DNA of 10,198 nucleotides from an uncultured Eubacterium sp. (GTDB taxonomy: Bacteria; Bacillota; Clostridia; Lachnospirales; Lachnospiraceae): assembly GCA_910585745.1 (NCBI GenBank), contig CAJUFM010000088.1, forward strand, positions 1 through 10,198, written 5' to 3'. Positions 6,395 to 10,198 of the stretch are shown here, piece after piece. The notes beneath the pieces were generated by a model. It had not been told where the DNA came from, did no database searches, and saw only the letters and a list, made by a program, of their open reading frames with translations. Every line of letters starts with the position of its first letter. The first letter of the stretch is position 1. Made by a program: the position numbers and the translations under genes.

Positions 6395-8951
6395 AGTAAA
6401 AGATTCCAGAGGGCGCTCCGTTTTTTGGGTTGTATTGGGGCTGATAGTTTTGATTATTGTTCTGATGATCTCTAGCTTCTGGTTCCTCACAACTGCTCAG
6501 AAAACTACAGAAAACTCCGTTTATGATGTAAGTGAAGTATATTTGCAGGAGTTGACCAAACAGAAGATAAACCAGTTTCAGATCAATCTTGAAAATCAGG
6601 TTAGACAACTTCGAATCGCGATTGCCACCCTCGATGCGGAGGATACAAGCAGCAAGGAGAAATTACGAAACTGCATTAAAGAGACAAACAAGGTAAGTGA
6701 ATTTGATTTTTTTGCATTGGTTGATAATGAAGGTATTATTTATACTGAGAGTGATGTTATAGATGATTCCTCCCAATATCCATTTATTAACAGGGATCTA
6801 AAGAAATCTAAAGTTTCTTTGGAGAAGGTGGATGAAAATAATATGATCATGGTTATGGTGCCGCTGGTGGATACTTCTTTTGAAGGAAGGAAAATAACTG
6901 GGGCAGTTGCCGGAGTTAATGCGGGAACTTTCTCAGAAAAGGTTTTTACCCAGTATGACTTTGGCAGGATCTTTTGTGAAGTGATCATGGCGGATGGATC
7001 CTTTGTCATTAAGACAAATCACAATCACCTTAAGGAAAAAGTCAATCTTTTTTCTGGATTGGGGAAAGAGGCCGTTTTTGGAGATGGTTTTTCTATAGGG
7101 AAAGTAAAAAGTGATATTGATTCAGGAAAGTCTGGTGTTGCCTCTTATTATCTGGAGGATATCCTTCATTATACATATTATGCGCCAATTGAGGGAACAG
7201 ACTGGTATATGAAGACGACGATACACTACGATCTGGTCAGCAGCAAGATTGATACTGTCAGACAGACGATGACCCGGAACAGCCTGGTTCAGCTTGCCCT
7301 GGTAGTTTTGATGCTTCTTGCTGTATTCGGTATTTATCTGTCAGTGCGCAGGAAAAATGATAAGCTTAATTATCAGAGAATTCAGGCGGAGGAAAGCAAC
7401 AGGGCAAAAAGTACGTTCCTGTCCAATATGTCCCATGACATCCGTACTCCGATGAACGCCATTATCGGTTTCACTAATCTTGCGATCCAGAGCAAAGAAA
7501 GTATGGAGCGGGTGCAGGGCTATCTTTCCAAGATCCTGGCTTCCAGCAACCATCTGCTGACGCTGATCAATGATGTTCTGGAAATGAGCAGGATTGAGAG
7601 CGGTAAGATCTATCTGGAAGAGACGGAGTGCAATCTTTCCGAGATTCTTCATGATCTCAATACGATCATCATTGGGCAGATTGAGGGGAAACAACAGGAG
7701 CTTCTGATGGATGCGGTGGATGTTATAAACGAAGATGTGTATTGTGACAAGCTGCGATTAAATCAGATTCTTTTGAATCTCCTCAGCAATGCCATCAAAT
7801 TCACTCCATCTGGTGGCAAAATATCGGTTCAGTTTAAGCAGAAAGAGGAGGCTCCAGAGGGATATGGTTCCTATGAGCTTCGTGTAAAGGATAGCGGAAT
7901 CGGTATGACACAGGAATTTGCGGATAAAGTATTTACTCCCTTTGAGCGGGAAAGGACTTCCACAGTCAGTGGTATTCAGGGAACCGGTCTTGGGATGTCG
8001 ATCACCAAGAGCATTGTTGATCTGATGGATGGCAGGATTGAAGTAAATACGGCGCCGGAGCAGGGGACAGAATTTATCATTCATGTGAACTTCAGGCTTC
8101 AGGAAACACAGAGGGAATATACGCCGATCGCGGAGCTGACCGGTGTAAAGGCATTGGTGGTAGACGATGATTTTGACGCCTGTGATGCCGCTACTAGAAT
8201 GCTGTTGAAACTGGGAATGCAGTCGGAGTGGACCTTATCAGGAAAAGAGGCTGTGCTCCGGACCAAACAGTCTGTCAGCTTAAACGATGCCTTTGGCGTT
8301 TATATTATTGACTGGAGACTGCCTGATCTGGGCGGCGTGGAGGTTGCGAGACAGATCCGGGCTATCGTGGGTGACTCAGCGCCAATCCTTATTATGACGG
8401 CATATGACTGGTCTAATATAGAGGATGAGGCGAGAGCAGCAGGAGTCAATGCTTTCTGTAGCAAGCCGATGTTTATGTCGGATCTGCAGGCAACGTTGTC
8501 AAAAGCGATCGGTCAGCAGGTAATGATACCAGAAGCATCTGAGGAACCGATTGACACTGTTGATTTTACGGGCAAGAGAGTTCTTCTTGTGGAGGACAAT
8601 GAATTAAACCGTGAGATCGCTAACGAGATTTTGTCTCAGGCGGGATTTGAGATTGAAGCAGCAGAAGATGGCTCCATCGCAGTGGAGATGGTTGAACAGT
8701 CAGCGCCGGGATATTATGATCTGATTCTTATGGATGTTCAGATGCCAATCATGAATGGGTATGAGGCGACCAGAGCGATCCGGTCCCTGGAAGATAAAGA
8801 GTTGGCAGCAACAGTGATTATTGCAATGACAGCGAATGCTTTTGAAGAGGATAAAAAAGCGGCGCTGGAGGCTGGAATGAATGACCACATAGCGAAACCT
8901 ATCGACATTGAAGTATTATTCGAGGTGTTAGGCAAAGTATGTAGCAGCTAA
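6372..8951 (+). CDS. Membrane hybrid sensor histidine kinase with tandem receiver domains
   Basis: 859 residues. Order: short cytoplasmic N-terminus; membrane helix about 17-39; extracytoplasmic sensor 40-303, Cache-like in length and layout (FALVDNEGIIYTES 114-127, later IEGTDWYMKTTI); second membrane helix about 305-323; dimerisation domain with SHDIRTPMNAIIGF, phosphorylated H355; ATPase domain with N box N473, G1 DSGIGM (507-512), F box FTPFER (521-526) and G2 GTGLGM (537-542). Receiver 1 spans about 592-713 (acidic D598-D600, acceptor D647, T676, K698). Receiver 2 spans about 735-857 (E741-D742, acceptor D788, T820, K842). All catalytic residues are present in both. There is no phosphotransfer (HPt) or DNA-binding domain, so a separate HPt protein or regulator must take the phosphate, and none is in the window. 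The ligand is unknown; Cache sensors often bind small molecules. The start has AGGAGG 11 bases upstream. It is a single-gene unit between the 6282 promoter and 8993 terminator. Confidence 0.96.
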   Translation: MVKELQNKVKDSRGRSVFWVVLGLIVLIIVLMISSFWFLTTAQKTTENSVYDVSEVYLQELTKQKINQFQINLENQVRQLRIAIATLDAEDTSSKEKLRNCIKETNKVSEFDFFALVDNEGIIYTESDVIDDSSQYPFINRDLKKSKVSLEKVDENNMIMVMVPLVDTSFEGRKITGAVAGVNAGTFSEKVFTQYDFGRIFCEVIMADGSFVIKTNHNHLKEKVNLFSGLGKEAVFGDGFSIGKVKSDIDSGKSGVASYYLEDILHYTYYAPIEGTDWYMKTTIHYDLVSSKIDTVRQTMTRNSLVQLALVVLMLLAVFGIYLSVRRKNDKLNYQRIQAEESNRAKSTFLSNMSHDIRTPMNAIIGFTNLAIQSKESMERVQGYLSKILASSNHLLTLINDVLEMSRIESGKIYLEETECNLSEILHDLNTIIIGQIEGKQQELLMDAVDVINEDVYCDKLRLNQILLNLLSNAIKFTPSGGKISVQFKQKEEAPEGYGSYELRVKDSGIGMTQEFADKVFTPFERERTSTVSGIQGTGLGMSITKSIVDLMDGRIEVNTAPEQGTEFIIHVNFRLQETQREYTPIAELTGVKALVVDDDFDACDAATRMLLKLGMQSEWTLSGKEAVLRTKQSVSLNDAFGVYIIDWRLPDLGGVEVARQIRAIVGDSAPILIMTAYDWSNIEDEARAAGVNAFCSKPMFMSDLQATLSKAIGQQVMIPEASEEPIDTVDFTGKRVLLVEDNELNREIANEILSQAGFEIEAAEDGSIAVEMVEQSAPGYYDLILMDVQMPIMNGYEATRAIRSLEDKELAATVIIAMTANAFEEDKKAALEAGMNDHIAKPIDIEVLFEVLGKVCSS

Positions 8952-8992
8952 TGTATATGAAACATAGATAAAGATGTCTTAGAAAATGATTA

Positions 8993-9040
8993 GGGGCAGC
9001 TCCGCGGGTATGATAGATTACCTGCGGGGCTGCCCCTTTT
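8993..9040. terminator. Long GC-rich hairpin terminator between convergent genes
   Basis: GGGGCAGCTCCGCGGGTA (8993-9010) pairs over 18 positions (16 Watson-Crick, two G-T) with 9019-9036, with an 8-base loop. TTTT follows on the + strand at 9037-9040. On the - strand, the sequence leaving the hairpin reads CTAATCATTTT, so it may also end the convergent ferritin-like gene, whose stop is at 9042-9044. It is 41 bases after the kinase stop. Confidence 0.9.
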
Positions 9041-9041
9041 G

Positions 9042-9593
9042 TCAGGCATGCTCCTGCATCAGAGCCCGGAGCAGCATAATGTGATATTCCTCATCTTTTA
9101 TGATCCGGGCGAGAACAGCATTGACAGATCGGTCCTGAATCATGTTGATATGTATTTTGTATTGGTTGATGGCGGACTTTTCAGCTTCAATATCTGCCAG
9201 CAGCATCTTTCCAGTGAATTCTGGGAGGACAAGATATTCCGGCGTCCACATGGATTGTCTGCCATTCTGATGTCTTGCCGTAAAATCTACCGTTCCGCCC
9301 AGGAGCTGGATCAGTTCACCAAGTTTCTGCAGGTGCATCATTTCTGCCATGGCAATTCCCAGGAGGGATTTTGCCAGAGCACATTTTTCACCGGAAATCC
9401 GGTTCTCATTGTTGATGTACTGAGTGATTGCAGACATCTCAGACACGGATCCACAGTAGTCGATGCTCAGAAGGTTGGCATAGACTGGGTTCTTTTTTTC
9501 AGCCTGTATGGGAGGATAAGGTAAATCAACCATGATTGGTCTTATACCAGCGAAACTGCAGTTATTGATGAGTTGGGTTGCGTTTTCTTCCAT
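9042..9593 (-). CDS. Ferritin-like diiron-family protein
   Basis: 183 residues from the ATG whose first base is 9593. I prefer it to the ATG at 9608 because GGAGA, which overlaps that upstream ATG, is 8 bases from 9593, whereas the 9608 start has only A-rich sequence before it. The four-helix metal pattern is complete: E52 (SEMSAITQY), E84-MM-H87, E136 or E138 (ADIEAEKSAINQY) and E168-EY-H171. This glutamate and E-X-X-H pairing is what ferritins, rubrerythrins and manganese catalases use to bind two metal ions, so a role in iron storage, peroxide removal or oxygen protection is inferred. There is no rubredoxin CXXC module and no signal peptide. The N-terminal PPIQAEKKNPVYANLL segment before the first helix resembles small clostridial ferritin-like/Mn-catalase-like proteins. 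It is divergent from the MerR gene, with 175 bp between starts. It ends 1 base from the shared terminator. Confidence 0.88.
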   Translation of the reverse strand: MEENATQLINNCSFAGIRPIMVDLPYPPIQAEKKNPVYANLLSIDYCGSVSEMSAITQYINNENRISGEKCALAKSLLGIAMAEMMHLQKLGELIQLLGGTVDFTARHQNGRQSMWTPEYLVLPEFTGKMLLADIEAEKSAINQYKIHINMIQDRSVNAVLARIIKDEEYHIMLLRALMQEHA

Positions 9594-9701
9594 TTTAAAA
9601 GTCTCCATTTTTTTTATATAACAATATATTTGAAATTTTACATAATATGCGTTCTGGGGCTTGGCTTTACTTTCATAGCAAAATAAAAATATAAATTTTA
9701 C

Positions 9702-9732
9702 TTGACTTAGAGCCCACTCCAGGTTGTATGAT
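9702..9732 (+). promoter_or_regulatory. MerR-type promoter with 19-bp spacer and imperfect dyad
   Basis: TTGACT (9702-9707) and TATGAT (9727-9732) are 19 bases apart, two more than optimal. That long spacer is the hallmark of promoters activated by MerR-family proteins, which twist the DNA to realign the two boxes. Within the spacer, CTTAGAG (9706-9712) and CTCCAGG (9717-9723) form an imperfect dyad, five of seven positions matching, around CCCA. It lies 36 bases before the MerR start, so autoregulation is the natural reading. The remaining intergenic stretch 9594-9701 is AT-rich and should hold the promoter of the divergent ferritin-like gene; I see no convincing box pair there. Confidence 0.8.
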
Positions 9733-9768
9733 ACTAAACAGAAGGTACAGACCGGAAAGGAGGCTGTA

Positions 9769-10143
9769 ATGACAATAAAAGAAGTGAGTGAAAAGTTTCA
9801 GATCACCCAGGATACCCTGCGTTATTATGAGCGGGTGGGAATGATCCCGCCAGTGACAAGGACTGTTGGCGGCATACGGGATTATCAGGAAACTGATCTG
9901 GCATGGGTAGAGCTGGCGGTGTGTATGAGAAGCGCTGGGCTGCCAGTAGAGACAATGATTGAGTATGTAAAGCTGTATCAGGAAGGGGATTCCACAATTC
10001 CAGCGCGCCACCAGCTGCTGACGACACAGCGGAAGGTGTTGCTGGAGCAGAGAGCACAGATCGATGATACATTAAACCGCCTCGATTATAAGATCAGCAG
10101 ATATGAAGAGGCATTAAAAACGGGAAAATTGACATGGGAATAG
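9769..10143 (+). CDS. MerR family transcriptional regulator
   Basis: 124 residues from ATG 9769, with AAAGGAGG (9756-9763) 5 bases upstream. The upstream in-frame ATG at 9727 lies inside the -10 box and is rejected. The winged helix-turn-helix occupies about 1-70: TIKEVSEKFQITQDTLRYYE (recognition segment with R18-Y19-Y20-E21), GMIPPVTRTVGGIRDY, then a helix containing the only cysteine (C52). A dimerising coiled coil covers about 80-115 (LLTTQRKVLLEQRAQIDDTL) and ends with a short tail. There is no C-terminal ligand-binding domain and no metal-site cysteines, which places it with the small MerR-like regulators (AdhR/YyaN type) that control responses to aldehydes, electrophiles or redox stress; the inducer here is unknown. 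Targets are probably its own promoter, the gene beyond the right edge, and perhaps the divergent ferritin-like gene. Confidence 0.94.
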   Translation: MTIKEVSEKFQITQDTLRYYERVGMIPPVTRTVGGIRDYQETDLAWVELAVCMRSAGLPVETMIEYVKLYQEGDSTIPARHQLLTTQRKVLLEQRAQIDDTLNRLDYKISRYEEALKTGKLTWE

Positions 10144-10147
10144 AAAA

Positions 10148-10182
10148 GGAGCTTCCTGTATAATTCAAGTATAGGAACTTCC
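10148..10182. repeat. Imperfect 35-bp palindrome with FRT-like right arm
   Basis: GGAGCTTCCTGTAT (10148-10161) can pair with GTATAGGAACTTCC (10169-10182) around a 7-base loop, with one C-C mismatch and three G-T pairs. The right arm plus two loop bases, AAGTATAGGAACTTC (10167-10181), is identical to the right arm and last two core bases of the yeast Flp recombinase target FRT. The left arm matches FRT only partly. It begins 4 bases after the MerR stop and has no T tract, so a terminator is unlikely. It may be a dispersed intergenic repeat, a recombination site or an operator. GAAGG at 10189-10193 may be the ribosome binding site of the next gene beyond the window. Confidence 0.6.
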
Positions 10183-10198
10183 GAGAAAGAAGGTTGAG

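Noticed and set aside
9039..9524. Plus-strand 161-codon frame opposite the ferritin-like gene.
   Set aside because: It lacks family motifs, while the minus strand shows a full ferritin-like metal pattern and a good start.
9727..9768. Longer MerR start at 9727.
   Set aside because: It lies inside the -10 box of the promoter; the usual MerR N-terminus starts at 9769 after a strong ribosome site.
10129..10164. TTGACA and TATAAT near the end as a promoter for the next gene.
   Set aside because: The boxes are perfect, but the spacer is 24 bases, too long even for MerR-type promoters, and the -35 lies inside the MerR gene.

Overview
The window looks like chromosomal DNA of a low-to-moderate GC Bacillota, most likely a clostridial gut-type bacterium such as a member of the Lachnospiraceae. 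The reasons are strong purine-rich ribosome binding sites (AGGAGG type), sigma-A-like promoters, a type I-C style CRISPR repeat, and families common in that group: DUF1848, DUF1905, DUF2935, a bacterial fructosamine kinase, a Cache-type hybrid histidine kinase with tandem receivers, and a small MerR regulator. The taxonomic call is inference from family content; no ribosomal marker is present.

Left end (1-583). The window opens exactly on a repeat of a CRISPR array of 32-33 bp repeats and 34-36 bp spacers. The last repeat (337-369) is degenerate, so this is the leader-distal end; leader and cas genes should lie off the left edge. A weak possible repeat remnant and an inverted repeat sit in the AT-rich gap before the first gene.

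Left-centre (584-3093), all on the + strand. A DUF1848 protein with a C-terminal CX3CX2C cysteine cluster is followed closely by a small DUF1905 protein, then by an HNH-nuclease family protein. The first two genes are visibly more AT-rich than the genes to their right. Their position beside the CRISPR array makes this the most accessory-looking part of the window, but nothing in the sequence proves a shared defence function.

Centre (3196-6262). A fructosamine/ketosamine kinase (protein deglycation), a DUF2935 helical protein whose C-terminus looks atypical, a strong intrinsic terminator, and a predicted lipoprotein of unknown function.

Right-centre (6282-9040). A good sigma-A promoter drives an 859-residue membrane hybrid histidine kinase with two receiver domains and no output domain. 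A possible 14-codon upstream ORF overlaps its start. The gene ends at a long GC-rich hairpin terminator shared with the convergent gene.

Right end (9042-10198). A ferritin-like diiron-family protein on the - strand is divergent from a small MerR regulator. The MerR gene has a textbook 19-bp-spacer promoter with an imperfect dyad, so autoregulation is likely. The window ends in an imperfect 35-bp palindrome, one arm of which matches 15 bases of the yeast Flp target FRT.

No complete new system can be demonstrated. The items most worth following up are the DUF1848/DUF1905/HNH cluster beside the CRISPR array, the FRT-like palindrome, and the ferritin-like/MerR divergent pair.
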